A stretch of 64,000 nt of DNA, from assembly GCA_013397845.1 (NCBI GenBank), contig VZTG01004619.1, positions 744,001 to 808,000 on the forward strand, in the 5' to 3' direction. A program made the translations under genes and the position numbers. Below are positions 35,480-47,838 of the stretch, piece after piece. Source of the DNA: Melanocharis versteri (lineage: Eukaryota; Chordata; Aves; Passeriformes; Melanocharitidae). Position 1 is the stretch's first letter. Each line of letters opens with the position of its first letter. The notes beneath the pieces are model-generated. The model made no database searches. It saw only the letters and a program-made list of their open reading frames with translations, and was not told where the DNA came from.

Positions 35480-35704
35480 GGACATAAGCCAGTAATGTGT
35501 GCTCACAGCCCAGAAAGCCAACAATATCCTGGACTGCATCACAAGAAACATGACCAGCCAGTCGAGGGAAGTGATTCTTCCTCTCCTTTTTACTGGCGAC
35601 ACGCTATCTGGAGTATTGCATCCATCTCTGGGGCCCTCAACACCAGAAGGACATGGACCTGTTGGAGAGGGTCCAGAAAAGGCCATTAAAATGCCCAGAG
35701 GGCT
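35480..35704 (+). repeat. Tandem duplication inside CR1, copy 1
   Basis: A 225-base segment from GGACATAAGCCAGTAATGTG to AAATGCCCAGAGGGCT. The same sequence follows again at 35707. Copy 1 lacks the extra four bases of a TCTC expansion seen in copy 2 and reads GGCGACACGC where copy 2 reads GGTGACACCC. Confidence 0.97.
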
Positions 35705-35705
35705 A

Positions 35706-35706
35706 N
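35706..35706. other. Single N at a duplication junction
   Basis: One undetermined base lies exactly between the two copies (GGGCTA, N, GGACAT). A lone N between near-identical sequences is typical of two contigs or haplotypes that overlap but were placed end to end. Confidence 0.97.
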
Positions 35707-35935
35707 GGACATAAGCCAGTAATGTGTGCTCACAGCCCAGAAAGCCAACAATATCCTGGACTGCATCACAAGAAACATGACCAGCCAGTCGAGGGAAGTG
35801 ATTCTTCCTCTCTCTCCTTTTTACTGGTGACACCCTATCTGGAGTATTGCATCCATCTCTGGGGCCCTCAACACCAGAAGGACATGGACCTGTTGGAGAG
35901 GGTCCAGAAAAGGCCATTAAAATGCCCAGAGGGCT
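35707..35935 (+). repeat. Tandem duplication inside CR1, copy 2
   Basis: A 229-base copy of 35480-35704 with about two substitutions and a 4-base length difference in a CT run. The element then continues normally into GTTTCTTCTGCTAGGAAGGC, so copy 2 is joined to the genuine 3' part and copy 1 to the genuine 5' part. Confidence 0.97.
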
Positions 35936-38854
35936 GTTTCTTCTGCTAGGAAGGCAGGCTGGGAGAATTGGGGTTTTTCAGCCTGGAGAAGAGAAGGTTC
36001 TGGGGAGACCTTGTAGCACGTTCCAGTATGTATCAGTGGCCTCTAAGAAAGATAGGGACAAATATTTTAGCAGGGCCTGTAGTGATATGACAAGGGGTTT
36101 CAAACTAAGAGAATGTAGATTTAGACTAGATACAGGAAAGGTTTTTTACGATAATGGTGGTGAAACACTGGAAAGAAGAGGCTACCCAGAGAGAAGCCAC
36201 GTCCCTGGAAGCATTTAAGGTCAGCTTGGACAGGACCCTGAGCAACCTGGTCTAATTGAATATTTCCCTACTCACTGCAGGGAGGTTGGACTAGATGACC
36301 TCCTTTTCAAAACAAACAATTCTATGATTCTGTGATTCCACTGACATGACTTTTGGTCGTGTAGGAATCTGCTATAATTAGTGGATGCTATTAGTTCTGA
36401 GAATTTATAGAAGGGAACTCTTGAAATCTTGGTCCTATGTAAGTTTTGATGACCAAGTATTTCATTCAAAATTTTGAAGTAAGGAGCTAGGAATTGATAA
36501 GACAAGCAACACAATACTTTAAGTCATAGCTGGAAGTTCAATAGAAAAGATGGAACATTCCCAGCTTGGGTATACTTCTCCAAACATCTTTCTGCTAGTA
36601 AGCAAATATTTTCAAGCACAGATCAAGAAGAGCAGATACTACTGTGTCAGCAGAGTTGATGTGTCAATTCATCTGTTAAGCAGAGTTCTAACTTTTTCAA
36701 AATATATGAGTTTGAGTTTAGTTCTATAGCATTTCAAACCATAGCAGTGTCTATACAGTCTGAAATTCCTCTGTGCCAGCTGAGAATATAGCAACCGCTA
36801 GGTTGCTAATAATTCTAATTTGAAGAAACAAGGCCTAATTTGCAAAAAGGCATCATTTCAACAATAGCCAAAACAAGTAACTGTCGTTATGAACAGGGTG
36901 TAAAAAAGGCATAAGAAAATCCTTCCCTAAAACAGTCTTCCCACTCCAACAAACTGTATCTCGAGGAAGTCCTGGGATGGGAGCAATATCTCCCTACTCA
37001 ATACCTTGTGACAGATTTTCTACCACGAGTTTTTCCAGTAACTTTTTAAATTCATATAAGCTTAATACTCATAGATGTGAATTTCACAGCCTATTTACAT
37101 GCTGTATAAATATTATTTTATGAGCTTACCAGCTACTCTTCATAACAGATGCTGAAAGCTCAATGCAATAACCTCCTCTATAAAGGAGACCTATAGGTTT
37201 TTTCAGAAGTCAGTACTTAAGAGAAGTAGAAAGAGCTGAGACCTCTTCTTGAAGCTCCTTTAGTATTCAACAACTGTATTCAGGTTCCACCTTCCTGTTA
37301 AAAGACACGTACACAATACTCCAATCTTCTTTATAAACTCAAACCAAATTCCTTTTAATGAAAGGAAGGCACTTCATTACTTTGGATTTATGTACAACAG
37401 TAAATGGTCAACTAGGACAAAAATTATTGGTATCACTCTCTGTGGGAGAAACAGCAATTTTGTACTAAGAAAGTCCTTATTCAGAGGCTCATTCTTAAAT
37501 AGAAAAGCAAGGAAAAAAGAGAGCAAAAATGTGAACTTGCTACCAACCTGCCTTCTGACTTCATATATCCTTTAATGAGAAAGCTATAAAGCTGTTGCTG
37601 TAAGAAACTTTCTTTTGCTAATGCTGTAAATCCAGGAAATGTACCTGTCAAAATATTATTCCCTTATATAAAATCAAGGAAATGTAAATAATTAGGCCAT
37701 TATCCAACTGCAAAAAACAACTATGTTATCCCTTGGTCATACAGTAGAATAAAAAAAGAAAAGTTCTCTGAAAGACACCATTTACTACTTCATGAGCACC
37801 TGTTCTCTTTATTATACTATTAAAATGATCATGATATGGTGGTTAAATTATTTTTTGTTCACCAGAAGTCTATGGCACAAAATGTATACTTTGCCCTTTT
37901 CTGGTACCATGACATTTAGGTTGTATTGCACATATTCTGTCCCAATGCCACTATCATAAATAATTTTTTAAATTTGGAAATAAATTAACAAAAATGGCCA
38001 GGGCATTACCTCCTTTCTTTGCATAATTTATATAGCTTTATAATTAATAGATATGTCTAAGACACAAATTAGTCATTATAACTAATGAGAATTTTCTTAA
38101 GAAAAATGTGTTTCATCTCACACCAGTGCATGGGGTATTTGGAGGTATTTATTTATTTTAAAAGGCCAGTACGTAAAAATATTTCATAAGCATCATCATT
38201 TTTTTATCCTTTAGAGATTATTTTTATATACTTGTTTTCATGTGTAAGGGTTCCATTTTTCTTTTGTTGCTTACTCTCTTTTATTGCAAATAAAAATATG
38301 TTTGGATAAATTGCACATAAAGTTGTTTATTACTGCTTAAATCTACTCGAGGTTTTAAAAAACATACCGTGCAGCAACTCTCATTCAAATTGGGTAAAGA
38401 TTCCACCTCTTGTTAAATTCTATGCCTTATTTCTTCTACACCAGAATCTTGCAAGAAGATAAATAACAAGTGAAGCTGGACAGGTTTGACTGTATTTTAG
38501 CTGGTGCTCATTTACATAGATCCAGCAAGCATGAAGCTAAATTTGTTTACAGTGTGTAAAGGCTAAAAACTCTGCTGAATTCTTTATTTTCAGCTCCTTC
38601 TTTCATTTACAGCCCTTGATATGAAAATGCCCCCTGGAATGGTACATGCCTGCACAGGGTCAACACACAGACTAGTAAATAAAGCAAGCTCCAGATAGTC
38701 CTTTGACCTGAGCAGCTTGGTGTGGTATTACTTACATATATTTTTCTAAAAACAGGAAGGCCTCTTTCCTCTCTTATGGGAAAAGTTATTGCCCCTGCAT
38801 TGTGCTTGAATATGCAGTGAGAGACTATTAGCCATCATCAGCTAAAACCATGCC

Positions 38855-39140
38855 AGGGAGCACAGGACAATATAGGACAGTATGGGACAATCACAGGCCA
38901 GAGCTCACACCCAACGAGCGTTTTATTAATTAGTATAGGAATTAGTCAAAGGTTTTGGGATAGGAACCTGAGTGACAAGCTCGGGTGGCAAGAACAAACA
39001 ACTCCTGACCCAAAGAGATCACAAAGCTGAATGTGAATGCAGCTGGCTTCCCAGTGCAGGAGCTGCAGATTGTTCTTGTTTGCAGAACTGAGAAAAGGCA
39101 GGAGTGCATGTGCTCTTTACTGAGGAAGTTTAAACCCCAT
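38855..39140 (-). mobile_element. Possible degraded LTR (reverse orientation)
   Basis: Read on the minus strand this block is GC-richer than its flanks and contains AATTAATAAAACGCTCGTTG, a polyadenylation-type signal (plus positions 38922-38927) followed closely by a GT-rich stretch, as in a retroviral R-U5 region. A 10-base unit like AGGACAATAT is repeated three times at 38864-38893. No primer-binding site, internal region or matching partner LTR is seen, and the ends are not defined. It could equally be the 3' end of another retroposon. Confidence 0.28.
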
Positions 39141-39660
39141 GTCTTCTGGTGACCATTATTACATATAGTCTTGAACAGATCTGTTTAGTTAGCACAAATT
39201 TTGTTTTTTGAGAGGTGTAGTGTACACATACTTTATATTTTCAAAGGCACATCTGAGAAGACTTTCATGCCTGAAAACACACATAATTGCAGTTAGGGTG
39301 CATGAATCTATGGCCTCTGTCATGGCTTACAAAATACTGTTTCAGCTTATATGAAATGGCAAAATTTTATGAGGAGTGATTTGGGTTAGTTTCTGGGTGT
39401 GCAACACAACCACAGAAACATTTAAGCACTTTCTGAAAAGTAACTCATGCCCATGGGATGTGGCTGAGTTGGGTCACTAAAATCACCAATCACTTTTGAA
39501 AATGTTAGACAATAAGTAGAGCTAACTATATTAAATATTGGCCCATAACCATTTGGGGACCCACCACCTTCTAAATGTCTCACTCTGCAACTGCTGACTA
39601 GAAAAACAACAGCAATGTCAAACAGAGAGAATAATTTCCTTCAAGAGGTTTTTCCATTTT

Positions 39661-39735
39661 GCCTGATTTTTTTGCCCACTGAAGTCAATGGCAAAATTAT
39701 CTTGGATTTAAAGGGCACAGGATTAGGTCATTAGT
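39661..39735. repeat. Possible tail of an ancient amniote interspersed repeat
   Basis: GCCCACTGAAGTCAATGGCA and AAGGGCACAGGATTAGGTC resemble the very common reptile and bird motif built on GAAGTCAATGG followed by an AGGAT(C/T)AGG-type word. It is short and recognised from memory only. Confidence 0.38.
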
Positions 39736-41689
39736 GTCTCCTAATCCATTTGTCCTAAACCTCCCGGAGAGAGACAAGCGCTGTAAGTGTAGAAGAGAAG
39801 ACATTTGTTTTAATTTTGCTTATTTGAGGTAACAAAATCTGGCACCAAATGCATTTGTGTGTCTGGGTGTAATTATTCTCCTTTCAAAGAACTGCTATTT
39901 CTCTCTCGCCTCAGGACCATTAAGGTGTTAAGTACAAAGACACTGCCTGATGGAAGTAGGCTCCAGACAGTCTGAGATGTGAAGAATCAGCCTGGTGAGA
40001 GTTACCACATCAGACTGTTGATTAAACAAAGGTAACTCAGTACCATATCACCAACAGGGAGTGTGAGAAGGAGGGGGAGGCAGAGGAAAAAAATAAAAGA
40101 ATGAAAAGAGACAGAAAATCCTAACCCTCATATCCTTCACAAAATTATTTCCTATTTATTTTTTTCTCCCTTAATGTCTCTCAAGTTTTAAGTTTAACAC
40201 TTCTGTTGAATGTATTCACAGCTTTGTTGGCTGCAACAATTTATAAGGTACAGGTACGCAAAACCAGAAGCTGGCAACAAAGGTTTCCTTATCAGTAGCT
40301 GCTCTGTAAGTGTGATCATGGGTTCCCAGAGCTGCCTCCCACTCCCTCCACCTACTATCCCATTAGTCAACAAGGACAATCACTCATCACAGAAATGGCC
40401 TCAAGAAAGATGCCGCTATTTTACAATAAATTGACCTGGATATTAAAATGCAAATCTGTCATCCTAAACCTCTGCACATTCATGTGGATAATAACAACAA
40501 ATGTGAAGTTAGCTTAAGGTTTTGAATAATGACATTGAAAATAATTTAAAAAAAAAAAAGGCTTTTTCCCCCATGTTTCTCTCTTACCCATTGACTTCAT
40601 GGACCTCCATTTTTTCTGTATTCTACCGACGATATCTGCAGACTAAGCTAAGGGAGGAAAGAAAAGAAATGGTCATGTTCTGGAGCTGCATTTGACCAGA
40701 TGGTTGCAATTGGAGCAGTCTTGTCTGGTCATTCGGGACATTTGCACTGTCACCTCCAGTGGTACCTTACATCAGGTATTTTTCTGGCTTGAGCATGGCA
40801 GTATTTACAGCTGGACATGTATTATGCATCGTGAAGCCCAGCTATCACCTCTGGAAGGTCTCAGTCAGTCTGTGCAGAAGATCTAAAAAGTAGTGTTTGG
40901 GGTATATTGAACTGAATGGAAAATTTAAAATTTCGCCAAGGGCTTTAGAAAGAAAATCAACTTTTTTCACAATTCAAAAAGACAGGCTCTTTACTTTTAT
41001 GTATCAGGGATGATACTGGGTTTGAATATTATGTTAAGACTAATAAATCTTTGTCTCAGAAACATATTGGGAGGGGATTCAATCATCTTTTGTTCTGGAG
41101 GTTTTTTTGCTATATTTGTGTGCGGTCACAAAAGGTGAGTTTTGACTTAAATATTTGGCTGTGTTTCTGAGACGTTGGTGGTACACAGCTGTATCTCTTA
41201 TTTTAGGGGAAAGAATCAATGGAGGTCACAAGGCTATTGCCAAGATCATGTTAGAGCTTCCGCTGAAGAGGTTATAGCCCAGATAAAACCTATTTTTATC
41301 ATGATAGAACGCAGCTAGACAGACTTCATACCCAGAGCTCCTTTCTGACAAGTGTTGGAAACAGCTGTCTATCTGGAATAATTTTAGCAGGCATGGAATA
41401 CTGCAGGAATCTGTATGCATAGAGTGGATTTCAGGATCTCTCTCTAAATAAATCAAGCTCTTTTGATTCTTTCTTTCTGCTACTGGAGAATTTATTACAG
41501 GAAACAATGCAATAAATTCTGAAGTACCAGAGATAAGTAACTACTTTCTGGTTGTTTTTCACATCAACATAGCATATCTGCAATTTCTCATTAATCATGG
41601 AACATAGAAGCCCCATCAGTAATGGTTAAAGACATGATGCAAACAAAAATTCTGCATTCTCACAATAAAAGTATATAGTATAATTATAT

Positions 41690-41925
41690 AATGATAGAGT
41701 GGTTTGAGTTGTTAAGGACTTTAAAGATCATCTAGTTCTGGTGCCCTCCTGCCATGGGCAGGGACCCCTTCCACTAGACTGGTTTGCTCAGAGCCCCATC
41801 CAACCTGGCCTGAAACACTTCCAGGAATGGGGCAGCCACAGCTTCGTTGGGCAATCTGTGCCAGTGCCTCATCACCTTCACAGTGAAGGACTTCCTCCTA
41901 ACATCTAATCTAATATCATTCACTC
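41690..41925 (-). mobile_element. CR1 LINE 3' end (minus)
   Basis: The plus strand is the reverse complement of a CR1 tail. It begins at a decayed ATGATAGAGTGGTTTGAG, then has TTAAAGATCATCTAGTTC, CTGCCATGGGCAGGGACCCC, TTCCACTAGACTGG, GAGCCCCATCCAACCTGGCC, TGTGCCAGTGCCTCATCACC and GTGAAGGACTTCCTCCTAAC. It is truncated at about 41925, where ordinary flank begins. About 235 bases of the end of ORF2 and the 3' UTR are present, with no intact frame. Confidence 0.95.
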
Positions 41926-42889
41926 TAGCAACTCCTACCTTTACTTATTTTCTCTTAATTCAGGAACACTCTTTCTTAGAAGTAAGCAAATAAGAGAGTA
42001 GCACAGACATCAGAAAGAGTACATATGAAACATCCACATTTACAATGGAAGCAAGAAGCAGCCTCCAGTGTCACCACCTTTCCAACTGACCCCACTGAGC
42101 TTCCAAAAAATATTAAGGTCTTCCTCAAACCTGCAAAGTTTGTATGCCAAATGAAGTGAAATAGAGATTTATGGAAAAAAATATGCACCTGAAAAATCAT
42201 GAGATGGCAGGGAGAGAGGAAGTGAAGGATAAGGCAGGGAGCAAGTTCCAGCATGCAACTGTTATTTCAGAAGTTTAGGCCTTAATTGTGATTGACAGCA
42301 TTGAATATTATCATTCAAAACCAACATCTCCCAGTCCTATTTAACAGCAAATTTTGAATAAGAAAAACAATAAATATTTTACTTACAAAATAGGAAAGAA
42401 CATCTACAAATAATTTCCCATCTCCCAGATGGAAATAGGTCTCTGTTTTTATCAACTGAAAGTCATCTTTTCCCTTTAGTGCACTACATCATTAAATCAT
42501 CAGACTATCATAACAAGGACAATATGAACTGCTGAAATGATGGAATGCAGGCTTGGATGCCACAAACAAGAAGTGTATTCTCAATGTGCCATTGATTGAG
42601 TCAGTGGAGCAGACTGGCAGCATACTTGTCATGCTGAAAGCTGATTGATAACAGGGTTAGACTATTTATAGCAAGCTTTATGATATGACCTTTTATAGAA
42701 CTTCTTGCAGAAGAGAACAAACCCAACTTGTTGTTTTTGCTTATCCTGAACCAAGGCTCCATATCTGAAATGCTATACTTACTATGGATAAACACCTTTT
42801 CTGAAGTAGCATCCTCCAGCAAACCTGTTTCTCCCTCTGCAGCTGAGGCCTTATTTCCTTTGTGTGAGGAGTCATTAGTGACTGATCTT
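41926..42889. other. Unassigned non-coding DNA between two CR1 fragments
   Basis: No gene or recognised repeat is visible. A 92-codon minus frame at 41976-42254 has no known domain. Confidence 0.6.
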
Positions 42890-43580
42890 GAAGGAAGAAG
42901 GGGCAGGTAACTCAGGAAGACGACAAGGATTTTGTGTGGTTACGCAAGTAAAAAATCAGAAGAGCCAAAGCCCAACTAGAACTTCATCTGGCTACTGTCA
43001 TAAAAGGCTCTAAAAACATTTCTAAAAATACATTAGCAACAAAAGGAGAGCAAAGAAGAATCTCCATCCCTTGTTACATGCAGAGGGAAACATAATGACA
43101 AAGGGTGAGGAGAGGGCTGAGATAACTAAATGCCTTCTTTGCCTCAGTCTTTAATAGCTGGTCTCCAGGTACCCGGCCCCCTTAACTGAAAGACAGGGAC
43201 AGGGAGCAGAATAAAGCCCACATAATCCACGGTGAAATTGTCAGTGACCTGCTATGCCACTTAAACCTGCACAAGTCTCTGGGACTGGATGGGATCCACT
43301 CAAGGGGTGAGGGGTCCAACTGAAGTGCTCACTGAGGCACTTCCCAGCATTTACCAGCAGCCCTGACTAACCATGGAGGTCCCAGGCAACTGCAAGTTGG
43401 CAAGTCTATCTGCAAGAAGGGTTGGGAAGAGGATGTGGGGAACTGTAGCCCTGTCAGCCAGATCTCAATACCAGAGAAGGTCATGGAGCAGATTATCTTG
43501 AGTGCCATCATACACAATGTGCAGAGCAACCAAGGGATCAGACACAGCCAGCACGGGTCCATGAAAGGCAGGTCCTGCTA
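42890..43580 (+). mobile_element. CR1 LINE internal ORF2 fragment (plus), 3' end missing
   Basis: This follows CR1 ORF2 from the linker after the endonuclease into the start of the reverse transcriptase. Blocks seen are AGAAGAGCCAAAGCCCAACT, CTTTGCCTCAGTCTTTAATA, GAAAGACAGGGACAGGGAGC, CTCTGGGACTGGATGGGATC, ATTTACCAGCAGCCCTGACT, GGTCATGGAGCAGATTATCT and ATGAAAGGCAGGTCCTGCTA. The homology stops abruptly near 43580. The rest of the reverse transcriptase and the 3' UTR are absent. Most CR1 copies lose the 5' side, so this copy must have lost its 3' part afterwards, by deletion or rearrangement. Frames are broken. Confidence 0.93.
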
Positions 43581-43739
43581 TGTGTAATTATGTATTACTT
43601 ACAGTGTAGTCATTCTGCTCCCAAAAATTGATTATGCCAGACAGTGTGATAGATTCAGCTGAAGATACATAGACAATAGAAAACTTCGGAGAAATAAATG
43701 TTTTTTAGCAGAATATTTAGAAATCAAGAGACAAAAATA
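43581..43739. other. Unassigned spacer
   Basis: AT-rich DNA directly after the break in the CR1 fragment. Nothing is recognised. Confidence 0.6.
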
Positions 43740-43850
43740 TGAGGAGAGTAAATGATTGACCCAAGTTTATCCAGGGAATATACGGTAGAACTGGGAGCTG
43801 AATCCCAGAGCCTAGACCCGTATCTAGATCCTCAGCCTGAGAAATGCACT
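43740..43850 (-). mobile_element. MIR-like ancient SINE relic (reverse orientation)
   Basis: The plus strand reads like a reversed MIR-type SINE: AAATGATTGACCCAAGTTTA in place of the TGACTTGCCCAAGGTCA block, then GTAGAACTGGGAGCTGAATC in place of GGCAGAGCCAGGATTCGAA, then CCCAGAGCCTAGACCCGTAT. The order and spacing are convincing and the divergence is high, as expected for an insertion predating the birds. Confidence 0.55.
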
Positions 43851-44106
43851 CATCTTAATGTTCTTGAAAGTCCTTTCAACCTAAATGATTATGTCCATCT
43901 CTATTTCTTCTGTCTCTGCTTAAGCTTCTGTACTCTTGGTTAGTCTATGCGAAAATAGCTAGTTAAGTTTTGAAAGGTGTCGTGGCCTACCGATCTGGCA
44001 GCACACTAATAAGTAGGCTTGTTGCAGCTTGACTTCCAGAATGTTGTGATTTTAGGGGTGTAAATATTGTTAAATAAGGGACAGTTAGCCATTATTAAAA
44101 ACTAAT

Positions 44107-44176
44107 GAACAAACAAAACCCCAAACAAACAAAAAGAAAACAAAACCAAAAACCCATTGAACATAAAAAAAAAAAA
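44107..44176. repeat. A-rich (CAAA)n-like low-complexity tract
   Basis: About 70 bases of CAAAC, AAAAC and a final run of 12 or so A residues. It may be the decayed tail of a retroposon, but no body was recognised beside it. Confidence 0.85.
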
Positions 44177-47100
44177 GATCTAAAAATACCCCAAACTCAA
44201 GCACATAAATGGCAGAGGTATGAGAAAGAAAATGATACAGGAATACTTGCCAATTGACACATTATACTAATCAATGGGCAACTCTTCAGGGTCATTTGCC
44301 AAATAGTAAAAATCAAATTGAGTGGAAGATGCCCTCAATTCATATACCCTATCCACCATTTGCCCACTGGGGACACCTGACCACAGAGGACTTCCAGGAG
44401 CACCTGGGACCAAGCTCACATGGCCAGAGGTGGCAAATTTAGCATCCTGCTGCTCCTGAACTCTAACAACCACCTCTCCAGCAAAGCAGAAAAGGGGAAT
44501 TAAAGTAATCAGTTTTTGCAGCTGTGCATTGTTCTACTTATTAATAACTACTCTGTCACAGAGACAACAAATACTCAAAAATCCTTCACATGGATCTTGT
44601 TATTGCACAGTAATTTATGCATGTGCTTAAGTCTGTCCTGACCTAATCCATGGCAAACAGATGCATTTGACTTGCTTACTCAGCACTTTTCACCAAAGAT
44701 ACGCACACGTGTTTAATTAAATATTGAAATTTAATTAATGAATTAAAAAATATCACCTGAGAAACACAGCACCAGTCATGAATGGAGATTTCATTCCGAA
44801 GCAGAGATATGTCTGATTATTGAAAATAGGAAAGAGAGGAAAAAATATCGTCTGGGGAAAAAAAACAACTATTTTCCCACAAAATCTGTGAGGCACAAAT
44901 ACAGCCTTTGGACGAACAAAATTAGTTGGTGTGCTTTTTCAGATGTTTTAGATTGCCTTAATTCTTGATCTGACATAATTAGACTTAGCCAGTTATCCGC
45001 GCACAGCAATTAAATCAATAATGGCTCCATATTTTATAGAACTTCCTCTTTAGCACTCACAAATCTGAAGTATTTTTACCAGTATTTTGTCCAATATGGT
45101 CCTATATTTTAAATAACAACGGTTGGCAATCTAGAGAAAGCTTGGGTGTTTCTCCAAGTAAATTTAGATTTGCTCTCATGGATGAAACACTGCCTAAGAG
45201 AGAGCAGCAAGAGGCTATCTGTGCAATGAGGCCTCAGTTTGAATAAGCCTGGAAAATGATTAACCTTTTTCCGTTTAGGGAATTCTCTGCAGATCCCTGT
45301 TCAAAACTGGTACCTTTTGATTCACCAGGAATATGTTCTTTATAGTCACATGAAGGGCTCAGAGCACATAAATTATCCAAAATCGAAATTTCACTTAATT
45401 TCAGCTACTTGGGATTCAGCATTGAGTCCAAGACAATGAGCTAAGCTTGTTGAAAAGTCAGTAGCAAGGCTGAGGCACTTCTGAAGGATGCCCCTCCCCT
45501 TGCTAATATAGGTATTCAGATGTGCAAGTACTTCCATTGGCTAAAGACTAGTCTGTGGCCATATATAAGTAGCAAACATATAGCTGAAGTCAGGTGTAGC
45601 AATTCTAACCTTAAAACGAGTTAAAAATCCTATGGGGATGATTAGTGGTATAAAAACATAATTTTTAGGATTTCTGGCAATGTCTGCTTATGGAAATCTA
45701 ACATGCATTTGTTTACTTGGGAACAGAAGGTGTTTGATATGTAAATTATTGACAGTGAACTTCCTCATTGCTGTTTTCACAGTGGAATATTTTCCAAGCA
45801 GACTGTGCTTTAGCAGTACTTTTTCCCAGTAAATAGATTACAGGCTGAAATTAAAGATGTTGCAGGTATATTTGTAAATAAAAGAGCTTGATAAGCCCAA
45901 AGATGCAGGGATTGAGTCCTGCAGGTACTTTGATAAGCACATCTTTGCCTTCAAAAAAAGATACCAACTTGCTCTTCTAGTTAATTCCTTCAAATATTGC
46001 CTCTCTTAGTTAGAAATAATATTATGTCAGTACCACTGTAGCCTTATTAAAAGAACTGCAAATAAAAGAATTCTTATTATGAGGAAATTAGCTCAAATGA
46101 TGCTGAGCTCTGAATCATACATCGACTGCTTTAGCATTCTGCACAAATTAAGGTACTTCTTAATGGTTAAATTCATTTTACAAGAGAAAAATTAACTGAT
46201 GTCATGAATACAAGCGCTTCAATGTGAACATCTTCCATTTGCACAAGTGTTTCTGAAGATGACCACTAGCTCAAGTTTCTTAGAGAGGCAGGTAAAGGCA
46301 CTTTTGCTGCTCTGAGACTGAGGGGCTGAGGTATGGCAGAATTTCTGGACAGAAGTGGGTAAGAAAGGGCAAACTTGGGGTAGGAAGAGTGGAGAACACA
46401 GTCCAGGAAAATCTTGGTGGGATAAGTCTCCACTGTCAATGTGATCAAGAAGATAGTGAATGGAAAGGTGAAGAACATGATAGCTGTGAGCAGATTTAGT
46501 CCTATTTCCTTATTTATAGGGTTTAGACATTAACTTGTAACATTTGATAACAAATCTTCTCAAAAATAAAATAAAATGGATACCTTCTGGAAGTTTTTTA
46601 TCTGGTCATGGAGAATGTTATCTGAGACTCAGAAATTCTGTCTGTCCTGGTTCATCCACAATTTTTAACACTAAATTAGCATGGATTGAGACCACATTAA
46701 AAAAGACATAGATAGCAGATAAAATACTGTTCAAAAGCTAAATCCATGAAAATGCCCATATTTGAGTGAATCAGTGAATGTATCAGTCTGCTGGTATTGT
46801 CTGCTAAGTAAATTAAGGTCCTTTTTAAATATATGGCCCTTTAAATACATTGCTATAAGATATGGCTTATGTTCATTAGTCTTTTTATAAAAGTGATGTT
46901 TTGTGTTTTATTAAAAAAAAAATCTCTTTTGTTGATATTTTTAGCCATGACTAAAATTATAAGTTTATAATCACCTTTATAAATTTAATGGAGTTCACTC
47001 CCAGCCTTAACACAATCGCAAGTCTTAACCCCAAATCACCTACTGAAATCCCTGCTATAGGTTAGTAAAAAATCAGCATAACTGCAAGTAACTAAGTAGA

Positions 47101-47838
47101 ATTTTAGCATAAAGTCTGCACAAGCACTAAAACTGATGCTAGAAATTCAATATTAATTGTGTTGGTAGAGTTAAAAATCTATAGGTCACGAGTTATGAAA
47201 ATAACTGAAGGAGTTTATATCATTTTGCTCACTGCATACATATTTTAAAAGTTCACTGTATATAAAGCTGAATAGTACGTGGCACTAAATAAAACAGCAC
47301 CATTTTCTTTTTCATAACCAGTTTGGAGTTAATGTACTAATTAATATGTACACATTCACTCTTATAAAAGGAAAAATGCACAATAATGTTTACTTAAATA
47401 AGATTAAATAACCCCACCTCATGCTGTTTTCCTACACACAGCATTTTGCTGCAAGGGTAATTAGACAAATAAGATGTTTCCACTAGCCCTGCATTTTACA
47501 GATAATTAATTTTTCAAGCATTAATGCCAACCCTCAGCAAGATCTCTTATCTGATATGTGTTATACATTGCCATTTCTATCCAGATTCTTTTCCTGTTCA
47601 CTGGAAGTACCTTAATCATGAAGAATGTTGTTGTGAGGTTTTTCTTTCCCCCTAACTTGTGGTTGAATTTGTAGGTAAATGTTTCAAAGTATTTAGTTAA
47701 TCGTGTATGAACTGCCATTTTAATAAGCTTGCATTGGCTACGTATTTTTAATGATATCTCATAATACTAATGGTGAATTTTAATCCTTCATTTCTTCAAT
47801 ATTCACAGTAGTTATTATCAAATATATAATTCTGGACT

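Larger units (their letters stand above)
35240..36338 (+). mobile_element. CR1 LINE, long 3' copy (plus) with internal tandem duplication
   Basis: The element starts at about TCTAAATATGGATGCTAGAT and follows the second half of CR1 ORF2 to its 3' end. Blocks include CACTCAGAGGGACTTGGACA, GGTCAGGGCAATCCCCAGTA, GGTGCTGGTGGATGAAAAGC, CTGGAGTATTGCATCCATCT, GAAGGACATGGACCTGTTGG, CAGCCTGGAGAAGAGAAGG, GGAGACCTTGTAGCACG and the final TTCTATGATTCTGTGATTC. It is the longest CR1 copy here. A piece of about 225 bp is present twice in tandem, joined at an N (35706), and this inflates the length. Frames are broken, and the long minus frame over the duplication is only an antisense artefact. The catalytic reverse-transcriptase core lies upstream of the truncation and is absent. 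Confidence 0.95.
36339..41689. other. Unassigned AT-rich non-coding DNA
   Basis: No gene is recognised. A possible degraded LTR (38855-39140) and a short ancient repeat tail (39661-39735) are listed separately. The block at about 38020-38110 is very AT-rich with TAATTA words. Open frames stay under 95 codons and lack domains. Confidence 0.55.

Noticed and set aside
35402..35917. Minus-strand 171-codon frame
   Set aside because: It is antisense to the CR1 element and made long by the duplicated segment and the N.
35847..36218. Plus-strand 123-codon frame
   Set aside because: It lies inside the CR1 copy and switches out of the ORF2 frame; it is a broken LINE remnant, not a gene.
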